From the NCBI GenBank assembly GCA_005843815.1, contig SZYA01000021.1:1-56261 (forward strand): a stretch of DNA of 56,261 bases. Direction: 5' to 3'. Below the pieces are notes generated by a model. It was given only the letters and a program-made list of their open reading frames with translations, made no database searches and was not told the DNA's origin. Positions 7,831-17,386 of the stretch are shown here, in pieces (within the stretch, counting starts at the first letter, position 1; each line of letters starts with the position of its first letter). Both the position numbers and the translations under genes were made by a program. Source of the stretch: Chlorobium sp. Its GTDB lineage: Bacteria > Bacteroidota > Chlorobiia > Chlorobiales > Chlorobiaceae.

Positions 7831-9734
7831 AACCGCTTGATGTTTTCCGCCATTGTAGGGGTGTCGAAGCCGATTTCCCGGTAAAGACTGTTCATATCTC
7901 CATGGGTAACAAAGGTATCGGGAAGCGCCACCTTCAGTACAGGCCGATGCTGCCCTATGGTATTGAGGTGATCAATCACCGTGCTGCCCAGACCTCCGAT
8001 GGTGCTGTTCTCCTCAATCACGGCAAAATGGGTTGAGCGGGATGACAGCGTGTCAATCACTTCAGTGTCGAACGGTTTGAGAAATCTCATGTTGACGACG
8101 GTGGCGTTTATGCCCTCTTGTTCCAGGTGAGAGGCAACTTCAACTGTTTTTGCCACCATATTTCCGATTGCAAGAAGCGTCAGACCCTCGCCCTGACGGA
8201 TAATCTCTGCTTTTCCGACGGGAAGAGAGGTAAAGTTTTTCCGCAGGGTTACACCTGTGCCGTTGCCTCTGGGGTAACGGATGGCAACCGGGCCATGTAT
8301 ATCATAGAGCGCCGTGTAGAGCATATCGCGCAGCTCCTGCTCATTTGCGGGGGCCATGATGACCAGTCCCGGGACGCTGTTCAGCCAGGAGAGGTCGAAT
8401 GCACCGTGATGGGTCGGGCCATCTTCACCAACAAGGCCTGCGCGGTCAATAGCAAAGATAACATACAGCTTCTGAAGTGCAACATCGTGAATGAGCTGGT
8501 CATAAGCTCGCTGGAGAAAGGTGGAGTAGACACCGAAAACGGGTTTGAATCCTTGGGTAGCCAGTCCTGCGGCAAAGGTGACGGCATGTGGTTCTGCAAT
8601 GCCGACATCATAAAAACGGTGCGGCAGGGCGTTTTGAAAAAGATCAAGCGATGTTCCGCTCGGCATGGCGGCGGTAATGGCGGTAATCCTGATATCTTTC
8701 AGGGCCAGCTCAACCAGCGCCTCCCCGAAGACCTCCTGATATTTTGGTGGGAGAGAGTTGTCGGCAACCTTCAGGTTTTTACCGGTTGTGGTATCGAATC
8801 CGCCGCTGTGGGCGTGCCACTTGCTCTGATTCTCTTCGGCTGGCTTGAACCCTTTCCCTTTTGTGGTGATCACATGCAGCAGTTTCGGGTGGGGAAGCGA
8901 CTGCATCTCCTTGAGCGCCTTGACGAGCTGCTCCATGTTGTGGCCATCAATCGGCCCGAAATATCTCAGCCCCAGCGCCTCAAAAAATGCTCCGGGAGTC
9001 AATGCGGCCTTGAACCCATCCTCAAGTTTGCGGAGAGCCTTTTTTGCCTTCTCACCCAGATCATTATTAATCAGGGAGATCGATTGCCAGAGCAGTGTGC
9101 GGGCCTTGTTGTAGCTCTTGCTGAGGGTCACGTTGATCAGATGGGTTCTGAGTCCGCCGGTACTTGGCGAGATAGCCATCTGGTTGTCGTTGAGAATGAC
9201 AAGAACATCACTTTTCAGATCTCCGAGGTGGTTCATCGCCTCAAATGCCATACCTCCGGTCATGCTGCCATCTCCAATGACGGCAATAACCTTCTCTTTG
9301 CTTCCACTCAGTGCTGCTCCAACAGCAATTCCTGCGGCTGCGGATATTGAGGTGGAGGCGTGGCCGACTCCAAAAGCGTCGTGAGGGCTCTCTGATCGTT
9401 TAGGAAAACCGGCAAGTCCGTTGTAATGCCGGTTGGTTTGCATCTGCTCTTTTCTGCCGGTGAGGATTTTATGCACATAAGCCTGGTGGCCGACATCCCA
9501 TATAATCTTGTCGTGAGGAGTGCTGTAGACATGGTGCAGCGCCACGGTCAGCTCAACGACACCAAGGCTTGAGGCAAAATGGCCGCCATTGACTGAGACA
9601 AGATCGATGACTTCGCTTCTGCACTCATCAGCCAGTGTCTGAAGTTCTGCAAGAGTAAGTTTCTTGAGATCATCTGGCGAATGGATTGCAGAGAGATGAG
9701 GCAAGCGCTGTGCTACAGGAATTGAATCAGACAT
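7809..9734 (-). CDS. dxs: 1-deoxy-D-xylulose-5-phosphate synthase
   Basis: The 641-residue DXS enzyme condenses pyruvate and glyceraldehyde-3-phosphate, with thiamine diphosphate (TPP), to start the MEP isoprenoid pathway. The TPP/metal-binding motif is seen as VIGDGSMTGGMAFEAMNH followed by LNDNQMAISPSTGG. The DXS start region has IHSPDDLKKLTLAELQTL, and the transketolase pyrimidine-binding and C-terminal domains follow. The length matches the family. In a green sulfur bacterium the pathway feeds carotenoids, menaquinone, chlorobiumquinone and the farnesyl/phytyl tails of (bacterio)chlorophylls. The gene is convergent with pgpA and lies about 80 bases downstream of a YjbQ-family gene on the same strand, so the two may be co-transcribed. 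Confidence 0.95.
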   Translation of the reverse strand: MSDSIPVAQRLPHLSAIHSPDDLKKLTLAELQTLADECRSEVIDLVSVNGGHFASSLGVVELTVALHHVYSTPHDKIIWDVGHQAYVHKILTGRKEQMQTNRHYNGLAGFPKRSESPHDAFGVGHASTSISAAAGIAVGAALSGSKEKVIAVIGDGSMTGGMAFEAMNHLGDLKSDVLVILNDNQMAISPSTGGLRTHLINVTLSKSYNKARTLLWQSISLINNDLGEKAKKALRKLEDGFKAALTPGAFFEALGLRYFGPIDGHNMEQLVKALKEMQSLPHPKLLHVITTKGKGFKPAEENQSKWHAHSGGFDTTTGKNLKVADNSLPPKYQEVFGEALVELALKDIRITAITAAMPSGTSLDLFQNALPHRFYDVGIAEPHAVTFAAGLATQGFKPVFGVYSTFLQRAYDQLIHDVALQKLYVIFAIDRAGLVGEDGPTHHGAFDLSWLNSVPGLVIMAPANEQELRDMLYTALYDIHGPVAIRYPRGNGTGVTLRKNFTSLPVGKAEIIRQGEGLTLLAIGNMVAKTVEVASHLEQEGINATVVNMRFLKPFDTEVIDTLSSRSTHFAVIEENSTIGGLGSTVIDHLNTIGQHRPVLKVALPDTFVTHGDMNSLYREIGFDTPTMAENIKRFYKNGQR

Positions 9735-9816
9735 GGTGTTTGACGGCTTCAGGTTAATGCAATACTACAAATGTGACCATGCTTGAGCCTTCCTGGTTCC
9801 TTGCTTGCACGGAAAG

Positions 9817-10242
9817 CTATATTCCCGAAATCTGCAAGAGAACGGTTCTCTCTTTTCGTGGCCCGTCAAGTTCAACAAAAAAAATAGACTGCCACCGGCC
9901 GAGCAGCATTGTGCCCTCTGAAAAAGGGATGCTCTCCGAGCTGTTCATAAAGAGCCCGAGAAGGTGGGAGTGGGCATTGTGGCGGCCATCAATCGGATTG
10001 AGGTTATGCAGGTAGTTACCATCTTTGGGCACAAGCCGCTTGAGAAAGGTCTCCATATCTTCAAGCAGCCGCTCCTCTTTTTCATTGATGTTAATGAAGG
10101 CAGTGGTATGGCGGCTTATGACGGTGATCTGCCCTCGGTTGAGGCCGGTTGAGGCGAGGGCTGCCGTTACCTCAGCGGTAATATCAATGACTTCAATCGG
10201 CTTTGTGGTAGAAACCGTAATAGTGTGCGTTGTGACTTGCAT
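9817..10242 (-). CDS. YjbQ/UPF0047 family protein (possible thiamine phosphate synthase)
   Basis: A 141-residue single-domain protein of the UPF0047/YjbQ family. The family core is clear: GQITVISRHTTAFININE, a central NLNPIDGRHNAHSHLLGLFM with conserved histidines, and GRWQSIFFVELDGPR near the C-terminus. Some members, including E. coli YjbQ, have weak thiamine-phosphate synthase activity, and the family is often annotated as a secondary thiamine-phosphate synthase. Its true role is not settled. It lies directly upstream of dxs, a TPP-dependent enzyme, which is suggestive but not proof of a shared role. Confidence 0.85.
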   Translation of the reverse strand: MQVTTHTITVSTTKPIEVIDITAEVTAALASTGLNRGQITVISRHTTAFININEKEERLLEDMETFLKRLVPKDGNYLHNLNPIDGRHNAHSHLLGLFMNSSESIPFSEGTMLLGRWQSIFFVELDGPRKERTVLLQISGI

Positions 10243-10292
10243 AAAACAATTGCATAAAACAGGATTGATTGATGATAAGGTGACACACTTTG

Positions 10293-11759
10293 CTATTGCT
10301 GATGTGCTGCCACCGTTGTCACACAGGTTATGACCAGTGCCTCATGAGGCGCGAGACTCAACTTCATGACCTTTTCTATATAACTAATGCTTTTTTTGTT
10401 TTTGTTTTCAGTGCTGAGTATGCTAAGTTTTTTGATATTATCATCTTCAAGAGAATGGTGCTGGAATTCAAGGGCTATGCCAGTTCCGCTGAAATTTGCC
10501 AGAACATAGGCATTCTCCTTGGCAGTAAAGCGGTGAAAGCCCAAACAATGTGAGTTGTATGGCGCATTCAGGTTGATCCATTCGACTCTTCCTTCCTGAA
10601 ATACCTCTCTCTCTTGAAGTAAAAAAAGTTTCTGGTAAAACTCAGCAAGCTTCGTATCACTGGTTTCAGTTGCTTGCCGGAGGAGTTGAACAGGAATTCT
10701 CTTGCTGAAGCCGTATATCTGATCTTGATGGATAAGATGCATTCCTGGAGATGTCAGCATCACCAAGGCAGCGGCCTTGTGGTTTAGTCCGATTTTTTCA
10801 GCAGCCCTTGGCTCATCATGGTTTTCAAGAAACCGGCAGAGATGTTTCTGGTATTCCCAATTGCCAAGCAGGTGACCTGTCAGTTTTTCAACATTGACAG
10901 CTCCATTGCTGAGGTAGTCATAAAATGGTTTGTCGTAGGTATAGTCAAAACCCTGTTGCTGTAACTCCCACTCCTTGTTCCAGTAGGCCTCGGCCAGAAA
11001 AATAAAATCGGGATGGCGAAGCTTGATAGCGGCGATGGCATTGCTCCAGAACTCCTCTTCCATGATACCGCCAAGGTTGCTCCAGGTCGTGTTAAAAACG
11101 CTTTTCAGAATCAGCATCGCAACATCGCACCTGACGGCATCACAGAGTGAGCTTATCTTGAAAAGATTCTCTGTCATCATTTTGTGAGTCTCCTTTCTGG
11201 CGTAGTTGAGCTGCAGGGTGTCCGTCCAGGGATCAAAGTAAGGGTCTTTTCCGTAGGCAAGGTATGTTTCTTTCATATATTCATAGGCAATGCCAGGATT
11301 CTGGTGTAGTTCTGCGCCACTAATCGGAACAAAATACTCCGGGTGTTCGGGCAGGAAGGCGTTGTCGAGCGCAAGATGATTCGGTACAAAATCGAGCATG
11401 AGTTTAATGCCGCTTGCATTAAGTTTTTCACGGAAGGTAAGCAGCTCCCTCTCACCTCCCAGTGCTTCATTAACGGTATACGATGGGATTGAATAGGGTG
11501 ATGAAGCTATATCATCAGGTGTTACAGTCGGGATATTTTGCAGGTAGGAGGCCCGAAGACCTTGATGTGCAGTTGCAATTGCTTTGCTGTACTGGCTTGG
11601 TTTCCACACTCCCATGAGCCATACAATATCAAATCCGGAGGTTGAAAAAAAGGTAAACTCCTCATCTGGAATATTCCCGAGGGTAACAACACGGTTTTGT
11701 TCGATGCTTAATTTCTGTAGCCAGATCCTGGTGTTAATTTCGTAGACAAGAGGAAACAT
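10293..11759 (-). CDS. GH13 alpha-amylase family glycoside hydrolase
   Basis: A 488-residue cytoplasmic protein (no signal peptide) with the four GH13 barrel motifs: DFVPNH near residue 120, DAVRCDVAM near 208 with the nucleophile Asp, FLAEAYW near 251 with the acid/base Glu, and FLENHDE near 306 with the transition-state Asp. The N-terminus, MFPLVYEINTRIWL, is typical of intracellular alpha-amylase-like proteins. It may act on glycogen or maltodextrins, since green sulfur bacteria store glycogen. Specificity cannot be read from the motifs: hydrolase, transglycosylase or isomerase activity are all possible. The gene starts 236 bases from the divergent helicase gene. Confidence 0.88.
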   Translation of the reverse strand: MFPLVYEINTRIWLQKLSIEQNRVVTLGNIPDEEFTFFSTSGFDIVWLMGVWKPSQYSKAIATAHQGLRASYLQNIPTVTPDDIASSPYSIPSYTVNEALGGERELLTFREKLNASGIKLMLDFVPNHLALDNAFLPEHPEYFVPISGAELHQNPGIAYEYMKETYLAYGKDPYFDPWTDTLQLNYARKETHKMMTENLFKISSLCDAVRCDVAMLILKSVFNTTWSNLGGIMEEEFWSNAIAAIKLRHPDFIFLAEAYWNKEWELQQQGFDYTYDKPFYDYLSNGAVNVEKLTGHLLGNWEYQKHLCRFLENHDEPRAAEKIGLNHKAAALVMLTSPGMHLIHQDQIYGFSKRIPVQLLRQATETSDTKLAEFYQKLFLLQEREVFQEGRVEWINLNAPYNSHCLGFHRFTAKENAYVLANFSGTGIALEFQHHSLEDDNIKKLSILSTENKNKKSISYIEKVMKLSLAPHEALVITCVTTVAAHQQ

Positions 11760-11995
11760 GGAATCAGGTGTCTTCAGTTTTGGTAAAATTTTCGAGGCTT
11801 AATATACAAACTCTGAAAGCCAAACAGGAGCGCTGGAGAGACGAAAAAGAGAATGTTTTACCTGACAGGGATTTGTTCGGGAGTTATTTGTAAAAAGGGT
11901 AAAGTTATACGAAATTCAGGGAAAGATTTTTGCGCTATCTGGTCGAGTCGGAAGAGCAGAGGAGCGTTCAAACTGTAAACGGGTAGAGAGAAGTA

Positions 11996-14215
11996 TTGAC
12001 GGATTTTTTGAACGACCTTAATGACGTGCAGCGAAGTGCTGTGGTTGCCACTTCAGGTCCAGTTATGGTGCTTGCTGGTGCAGGCTCTGGGAAGACAAGG
12101 GTGATTACCTATCGTATAGCGTATCTTATTAATCATGAAGGTGTTGCTGCAAACAACATTCTTGCTCTCACTTTTACCAACAAGGCGGCTGGCGAGATGC
12201 GTCACCGGGTTGATACACTGCTGCACCGTGGCAGTTCGCGTGGTTTGTGGATAGGGACTTTCCACTCAATTTTTGCCCGTCTTCTCCGTAACTATATTAA
12301 TCTCATCGGTTACGATCGGAACTTTTCAATTTTTGATACTGACGACAGTAAAAGTCTGATCCGGCAATCCATGACTGAACTGAACATCTCCGTTGAGTCG
12401 GTGCCGGTCAATACGGTGCAGGGGCTCATAAGCCGAGCCAAGAACAGCTTTATTCTGCCAGCCGAATTTCATCGTAATGCCAGTGACTATAACCAGCAGA
12501 AGGCTTCACAAATCTATGAATTATATGCCAGGAAGCTGAAGGAGAATAACGCCCTTGATTTTGATGATCTGTTGATCAAGCCACTTGAGCTTTTCAATGC
12601 GCATCCGGATGTGTTGCATGAGTTGCAGGACTCTTTCCGCTATATCATGATTGATGAGTATCAGGATACCAACCGGGCGCAGTACCTTGTAGCCAAAATG
12701 CTTGCTGTAAGGCATCGCAACATTTTTGTCGTGGGTGACGATGCCCAGTCGATCTACTCCTGGCGTGGCGCTGATATCTCCAACATTCTCAACTTCCAGG
12801 ATGACTATAATGAGGCGTTGACCTTCAAACTGGTTGAAAATTATCGGAGTACGGGAAATATTCTCAAGGCAGCAAACAGTGTGATTGGTCGCAATCTCCG
12901 GCAGATCAAAAAAGAGCTGATTTCACATCGTGACGATGGTGAGCCGCTGACGTTGATTGAAGCATATAATGAGCGCAATGAGGCAGAAAGGGTTGGCGAG
13001 CAGATACGCACCCTGCGCCAGAAGCAGGGTTACGAGTTCAGAAGCTTTGCAATTTTTTATCGCACCAATGCACAGTCGAGGGTGGTTGAGGATGTGATGC
13101 GCCAGAACAAGATTCCTTATCGACTGTTTGGAAGTGTCTCGTTCTACAAACGCAAGGAGATCAAGGATGCTGTTGCCTATCTTCGGTTTATTCTTAATGA
13201 GCGTGACAGCGAATCACTGCTGAGAATTATCAACTTTCCTCCCCGCAAAATTGGTGATGTCAGTATCAGCAAGCTTAAGGAGTTTGCCGAAGAGCGGGGG
13301 ATCACGTTTTATGATGCTATCAGGCGCTCTGAAGAGGGTGGCTTTCAGGCGCGACTGGTTAATGCCCTCAGCTCTTTCAGCGCAGTCATTGAAGCGCTTA
13401 AGCTTCTCGCTGTGAACGGGACGGTCTTCGAAGTGTTGACAGAGTTATTTACCCTGACCTCGATTCCATTACTGCTTCAGGCGGAGAATACACCAGAATC
13501 GCTGGCGCGTCATGAAAATCTTCAGGAGCTGCTCTCCATGGCGAGGGATTTTTCTGACCATAACCCTGACGCCGGTTCACTTGGCGATTTTCTGGAGAAT
13601 ATCTCCCTTGCCTCAGACTATGAAGAGACGCAGGATTCAGATAATTATGTCTCATTGATGACGGTTCATGCGGCCAAGGGACTTGAGTTTCCTGTGGTCT
13701 TTATCACTGGTCTTGAGGAGAGGTTATTTCCCCTGCACTGCTATGAGCCAGAGGAGCTTGAGGAGGAACGCAGGCTTTTTTATGTGGCGATGACGAGGGC
13801 GCAGGAGAAGATTTTTCTCTCCTGGGCGCAGAGCCGATATCAGTATGGGCAGTTACATTATTCGTTGCCATCAATGTTTATCAGTGAAATTGACTCTTCA
13901 ATAGTCCAGACAGAGGGTGGTCATCAATTGTCAGAGCGTCACTTGAAGGATAAACCCTCCACTGGAATATCCCCTGGGTCGAGAGGGTATCAGCAAAAAC
14001 CGGCAACACCATCAGGGGGAGGTGCCGCGTTGACTCCACAATCCCCCCGACCAGCCCTTCGTGAAGGCGTGATGGTGCATCATGCTCTTTTTGGCCCCGG
14101 TGTTGTGCTTGATGTTCAGGGAAGCGGGGCAAAGCAGAAAGTCCGGATCACATTTCGCCGTTCAGGGGAGAAGACTCTGATGGTACAGTATGCTAATCTG
14201 AAAATTCAGCAGTAA
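11996..14215 (+). CDS. pcrA: UvrD/PcrA-type SF1A DNA helicase
   Basis: A 739-residue 3'-5' DNA helicase. Motifs in order are the Q motif LNDVQRSAV, Walker A GAGSGKTR, Walker B DEYQDTNRAQ, VGDDAQSIYSWRGA (motif III), HAAKGLEFPVVF (motif V) and EERRLFYVAMTRA (motif VI). The C-terminal tail HHALFGPGVVLDVQGSG resembles the PcrA/UvrD Tudor-like domain that binds RNA polymerase. The gene starts with TTG at 11996, supported by a purine-rich ribosome site (gagagaag) just upstream. It is the normal repair and replication helicase, distinct from the accessory helicase at 29191. The stop codon overlaps the next gene's ATG by one base. Confidence 0.92.
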   Translation: MTDFLNDLNDVQRSAVVATSGPVMVLAGAGSGKTRVITYRIAYLINHEGVAANNILALTFTNKAAGEMRHRVDTLLHRGSSRGLWIGTFHSIFARLLRNYINLIGYDRNFSIFDTDDSKSLIRQSMTELNISVESVPVNTVQGLISRAKNSFILPAEFHRNASDYNQQKASQIYELYARKLKENNALDFDDLLIKPLELFNAHPDVLHELQDSFRYIMIDEYQDTNRAQYLVAKMLAVRHRNIFVVGDDAQSIYSWRGADISNILNFQDDYNEALTFKLVENYRSTGNILKAANSVIGRNLRQIKKELISHRDDGEPLTLIEAYNERNEAERVGEQIRTLRQKQGYEFRSFAIFYRTNAQSRVVEDVMRQNKIPYRLFGSVSFYKRKEIKDAVAYLRFILNERDSESLLRIINFPPRKIGDVSISKLKEFAEERGITFYDAIRRSEEGGFQARLVNALSSFSAVIEALKLLAVNGTVFEVLTELFTLTSIPLLLQAENTPESLARHENLQELLSMARDFSDHNPDAGSLGDFLENISLASDYEETQDSDNYVSLMTVHAAKGLEFPVVFITGLEERLFPLHCYEPEELEEERRLFYVAMTRAQEKIFLSWAQSRYQYGQLHYSLPSMFISEIDSSIVQTEGGHQLSERHLKDKPSTGISPGSRGYQQKPATPSGGGAALTPQSPRPALREGVMVHHALFGPGVVLDVQGSGAKQKVRITFRRSGEKTLMVQYANLKIQQ

Positions 14216-15246
14216 TGAAAATCCTTTTTGGTGTTCAGGGAACGGGGAATGGCCATATCAGCCGCAGCCGTGAGCTTGTCAGAAAGCTCAAGTCGGACGG
14301 TCATGATGTTGAAGTCATCATCAGCGGCAGAAAAGAGGAGGAGCTGAAGGAGATAGAGATATTTGCCCCTTATCGGGTGATGAAAGGCTTGACACTGATA
14401 ACCCATAAGGGAAAGCTGGATTATCTCAACACGATGGTTCATCTTGATCTGGTTAGTCTGATGGCTGATATTGTTCTGCTTGATACGGCAGGCACTGACT
14501 TGATTATTACCGATTTTGAGCCGATTACCTCCATGACTGCGAAATTAAAGAATATTCCTTCCATGGGGTTTGGCCATCAGTATGCTTTTCAATACGATAT
14601 TCCTTTATCTGAGGGAACACTCTTTGAAAAATATGCTCTTTTGAATTTTGCGCCAGCCCAGTACAATGCCGGACTGCACTGGAACCATTTTAATCAACCG
14701 ATTTTTCCTCCGGTTATTCCTGAGAGTCTTTATGCACAAAATGATATAACGGTTATTAACGAAAAGGTGCTCGTCTATCTTCCGTTTGAAGAGTTGGAGG
14801 ATATTTCACTCTTTCTCACTCCGTTTGCCGGATATGAGTTTTTTATCTATGGAAAGGTGCTGGAAAGCCTTGATGAGGGACATCTGCATTACAGAAGCTA
14901 TTCTCGTGAGGGTTTTCTAGGTGATCTCAGAGAGAGTTCCGGTGTGGTTTGCAATGCAGGGTTTGAACTTCCAGGCGAGGCGCTTCATCTTGGAAAAAAG
15001 CTGCTACTCAGGCCTCTTGATGGTCAGATTGAGCAGCAATCCAATGCGCTTGGTATGGTAGAACTTGGGTATGGCATGGCGATGGATAGTCTTGATGGCG
15101 CTGTTCTTGCCGACTGGTTGCAAAAGCCTGGGCGGGAGCCGTTGCGTTATGCCAGAACAGTGGACTATATTGCCGAATGGATAGGTTGTGGCCATTGGGA
15201 GGAACTTCCAAAATATTCCGCAGCCTCCTGGGCGGAAAAATCTTGA
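14215..15246 (+). CDS. Glycosyltransferase-like protein, MJ1255/VC2487 type
   Basis: A 343-residue protein with a Rossmann start, MKILFGVQGTGNGHISRSRE, like MurG/GT28 glycosyltransferases. It also has a nucleotide-sugar-site-like segment, VVCNAGFELPGEALHLGKKLL, near residue 245 (GT28/GT1 enzymes have a similar 'G-G-F-x-x-x-E' loop). This pattern matches the conserved hypothetical family related to MJ1255 and VC2487. The acceptor and sugar are unknown. The start overlaps the helicase stop by one base (taATG), so it is translationally coupled to that gene. The nitroreductase gene follows 11 bases later, making a three-gene run. Confidence 0.75.
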   Translation: MKILFGVQGTGNGHISRSRELVRKLKSDGHDVEVIISGRKEEELKEIEIFAPYRVMKGLTLITHKGKLDYLNTMVHLDLVSLMADIVLLDTAGTDLIITDFEPITSMTAKLKNIPSMGFGHQYAFQYDIPLSEGTLFEKYALLNFAPAQYNAGLHWNHFNQPIFPPVIPESLYAQNDITVINEKVLVYLPFEELEDISLFLTPFAGYEFFIYGKVLESLDEGHLHYRSYSREGFLGDLRESSGVVCNAGFELPGEALHLGKKLLLRPLDGQIEQQSNALGMVELGYGMAMDSLDGAVLADWLQKPGREPLRYARTVDYIAEWIGCGHWEELPKYSAASWAEKS

Positions 15247-15257
15247 CCCTTACTACT

Positions 15258-15836
15258 ATGGAATTCAGGGAGCTTGTAACGCAAAGTCGGAGTTACCGGC
15301 GATTTAATGGTAACTTCCCAGTGACGGATCATGTTGTTCGGGAGCTTGTCGAGCTTGCCTGCACTGTTCCTTCGGCCAGAAATCTTCAGCCACTGAAATA
15401 TATCGCAGTGTGTGACCCTGCAGTTGTTGAAGCTCTTTATCCATCTCTTTTATGGGCGGGCTATCTCGCTGACTGGCCAGGGCCGATTGAAGGAGAACGA
15501 CCACCAGCGTATATCGTCATGCTTGGTGATCTATCCATAACCAAAGATTTTGCCTGCGACAGTGGTATTGCAGCTCAGACCATTCTGCTTGGTGCAACTG
15601 CATCGGGTCTTGGCGGATGTATTATTGGCGCTTTCAAAAGAAAAAAAATCAGTGAATTACTGAAGATCCCTGATATTTTTTCACCACTCATGGTTATTGC
15701 AATCGGAAAACCCGTCGAAACGGTTGTTATTGACCAGATGTCTAATGGTGATTCAGTTCGTTACTTCAGGGATGTGAACGGTATTCACCATGTGCCCAAA
15801 AGGGTGCTTGACGACGTTCTTCTGAATTTTTTTTAA
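15258..15836 (+). CDS. Nitroreductase-family FMN oxidoreductase
   Basis: A 192-residue single-domain nitroreductase. The start MEFRELVTQSRSYRRF carries the family's FMN-phosphate-binding arginines, followed by CTVPSARNLQPLKYIAV, the usual 'P-S-A-x-N-x-Q-P' FMN loop. A mid-protein segment, DSGIAAQTILLGATASGLGG, matches the family's conserved helix. The ATG at 15258 is chosen because it gives the standard family N-terminus. A frame extension to 15177 would overlap the upstream gene by 70 bases. The substrate cannot be inferred, and NAD(P)H-dependent reduction of quinones or nitro compounds is the general activity. Confidence 0.85.
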   Translation: MEFRELVTQSRSYRRFNGNFPVTDHVVRELVELACTVPSARNLQPLKYIAVCDPAVVEALYPSLLWAGYLADWPGPIEGERPPAYIVMLGDLSITKDFACDSGIAAQTILLGATASGLGGCIIGAFKRKKISELLKIPDIFSPLMVIAIGKPVETVVIDQMSNGDSVRYFRDVNGIHHVPKRVLDDVLLNFF

Positions 15837-15945
15837 TTGTCGCTCTTCAAGGCAGGGGAAAAATCGTAACTTACGGGACGGTTGTTTTTTCTCCTAAAGA
15901 GGGAATGCCTTTTGGGATTATTGAGCTTTAACAAGGGGAATTTTT

Positions 15946-17247
15946 ATGTTGTCAAGAGAGTTGACGGAAAACCAGTCGCAGACAAGAGTTATCATTTATT
16001 CAGGAAAAGGAGGGACAGGAAAAACCACCATTTCATCTTCTACAGCAGTTGCTCTTGCACGGCAGGGCAAGAGGGTGCTTATTATGTCTTCCGACCCAGC
16101 CCATTCACTTTCGGATGTCTTCGATGTTCGTATCAGCCGCAACGATCCGCAGAAGATTGAAGAGAATCTGTACGGGTTGGAGGTCGATACTGTCTATGAA
16201 TTGAAGAAAAATATGTCTGGTTTCCAGAAGTTTGTCTCTACTTCATATAAAAATAAGGGTATTGACAGTGGTATGGCTTCTGAGTTGACCACTCAGCCAG
16301 GGCTTGACGAGATTTTTGCCCTGAGCCGTCTGCTTGATGAGTCGCAGTCCGGTAAATGGGATGCGGTAGTGCTTGATACCTCTCCTACCGGAAATACGCT
16401 GCGTCTGCTCGCCTATCCCGAAATTATTATTGGCGGGAACATGGGGAAGCAGTTTTTTAAACTTTATAAAAACATGTCGTCGCTGGCTCGTCCGCTAAGC
16501 GGAAAATCTATTCCTGACGATGACTTTTTTAATGAGGTGAATGTGCTTCTGAAGCAGATGGAGGATATCAACAAGTTTATCCTGAGTCCAGAGGTAACAT
16601 TCAGGCTGGTGCTGAATCCTGAAAAACTCTCCATTCTTGAGACCAAGAGGGCTTATACCTTTGTGCATCTCTATGGTATCAATATTGATGGTATTGTGAT
16701 TAACAAGATTCTTCCTGCCTCCAAAACAGTAGGGGAATATTTTGAATTCTGGGCTGATCTTCACAGTAAATATTTGCTGGAGATTGACCAGTCCTTTTAT
16801 CCAACGCCTGTTTTCCGATGTCAGTTGCAGAGAACCGAGCCGATAGGAGCCGATGCGCTTCATGAGGTCAGTAAACTGGTTTTCGGAGATCAGGTGCCCG
16901 ATCAGACCTTCTATACCGGCAAGAATTTCTGGATTGAGAGCAAGAAAAATGAGGCGACTGAGGATCACCGTGAGGTGCTCTGTATTAAAATACCGTTCAT
17001 CAAGGATGCTGAGGAGGTTACTGTTGATCGGATGGGCACAGATATTGTGGTTGTCGTGGATAGAGCCCAGAGGATCATTACCCTTCCAAGGGCTCTGTAC
17101 AGTCTTGAAATGGAAAAGTTTATCCGTGAGGATAATCTTCTTCGGGTAGTGTTCAAGGAGATTGTTGTCGAAAAGGAGGAGGTTGAGTTGAGTGTCAATA
17201 AAAATATGCTTGACAAGCTGCGCTCCATGAGACGAATAAAGGTGTAA
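15946..17247 (+). CDS. ArsA/GET3-family ATPase with C-terminal HSP20-like domain
   Basis: A 433-residue ATPase of the ArsA/Get3 deviant-Walker class. The P-loop is SGKGGTGKTT near residues 19-28, the switch region is SSDPAHSLSDVFD and the nucleotide-contact strand is LDTSPTGNTLRLL. Residues about 340-410 look like the ArsA_HSP20 domain, a small beta sandwich (EVLCIKIPFIKDAEEVTVDR onward). It is a half-size ArsA, and no arsB, arsC or arsR lies nearby, so arsenite export is unlikely. Green sulfur bacteria carry several such ArsA homologues, and a Get3-like client-binding or protein-targeting role is an inference. The start has a good ribosome site (aagggga, 6 bases upstream). Confidence 0.82.
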   Translation: MLSRELTENQSQTRVIIYSGKGGTGKTTISSSTAVALARQGKRVLIMSSDPAHSLSDVFDVRISRNDPQKIEENLYGLEVDTVYELKKNMSGFQKFVSTSYKNKGIDSGMASELTTQPGLDEIFALSRLLDESQSGKWDAVVLDTSPTGNTLRLLAYPEIIIGGNMGKQFFKLYKNMSSLARPLSGKSIPDDDFFNEVNVLLKQMEDINKFILSPEVTFRLVLNPEKLSILETKRAYTFVHLYGINIDGIVINKILPASKTVGEYFEFWADLHSKYLLEIDQSFYPTPVFRCQLQRTEPIGADALHEVSKLVFGDQVPDQTFYTGKNFWIESKKNEATEDHREVLCIKIPFIKDAEEVTVDRMGTDIVVVVDRAQRIITLPRALYSLEMEKFIREDNLLRVVFKEIVVEKEEVELSVNKNMLDKLRSMRRIKV

Positions 17248-17386
17248 TTTGTGTATTTATTGTCATGAGGCACAAAAAATCAAGGGAAACAGTTTAGGTT
17301 TTCAAGGGAATCTTGTATCTTCACTGTTTCAAATATCGAGTTAAAGAGGATTTATCCCAATCTTTGTTAAAGAATCAGCTTATATC

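Noticed and set aside
8118..9350. 410-codon frame opposite dxs
   Set aside because: The dxs reading is complete and conserved. The opposite frame has scattered Cys and no family resemblance.
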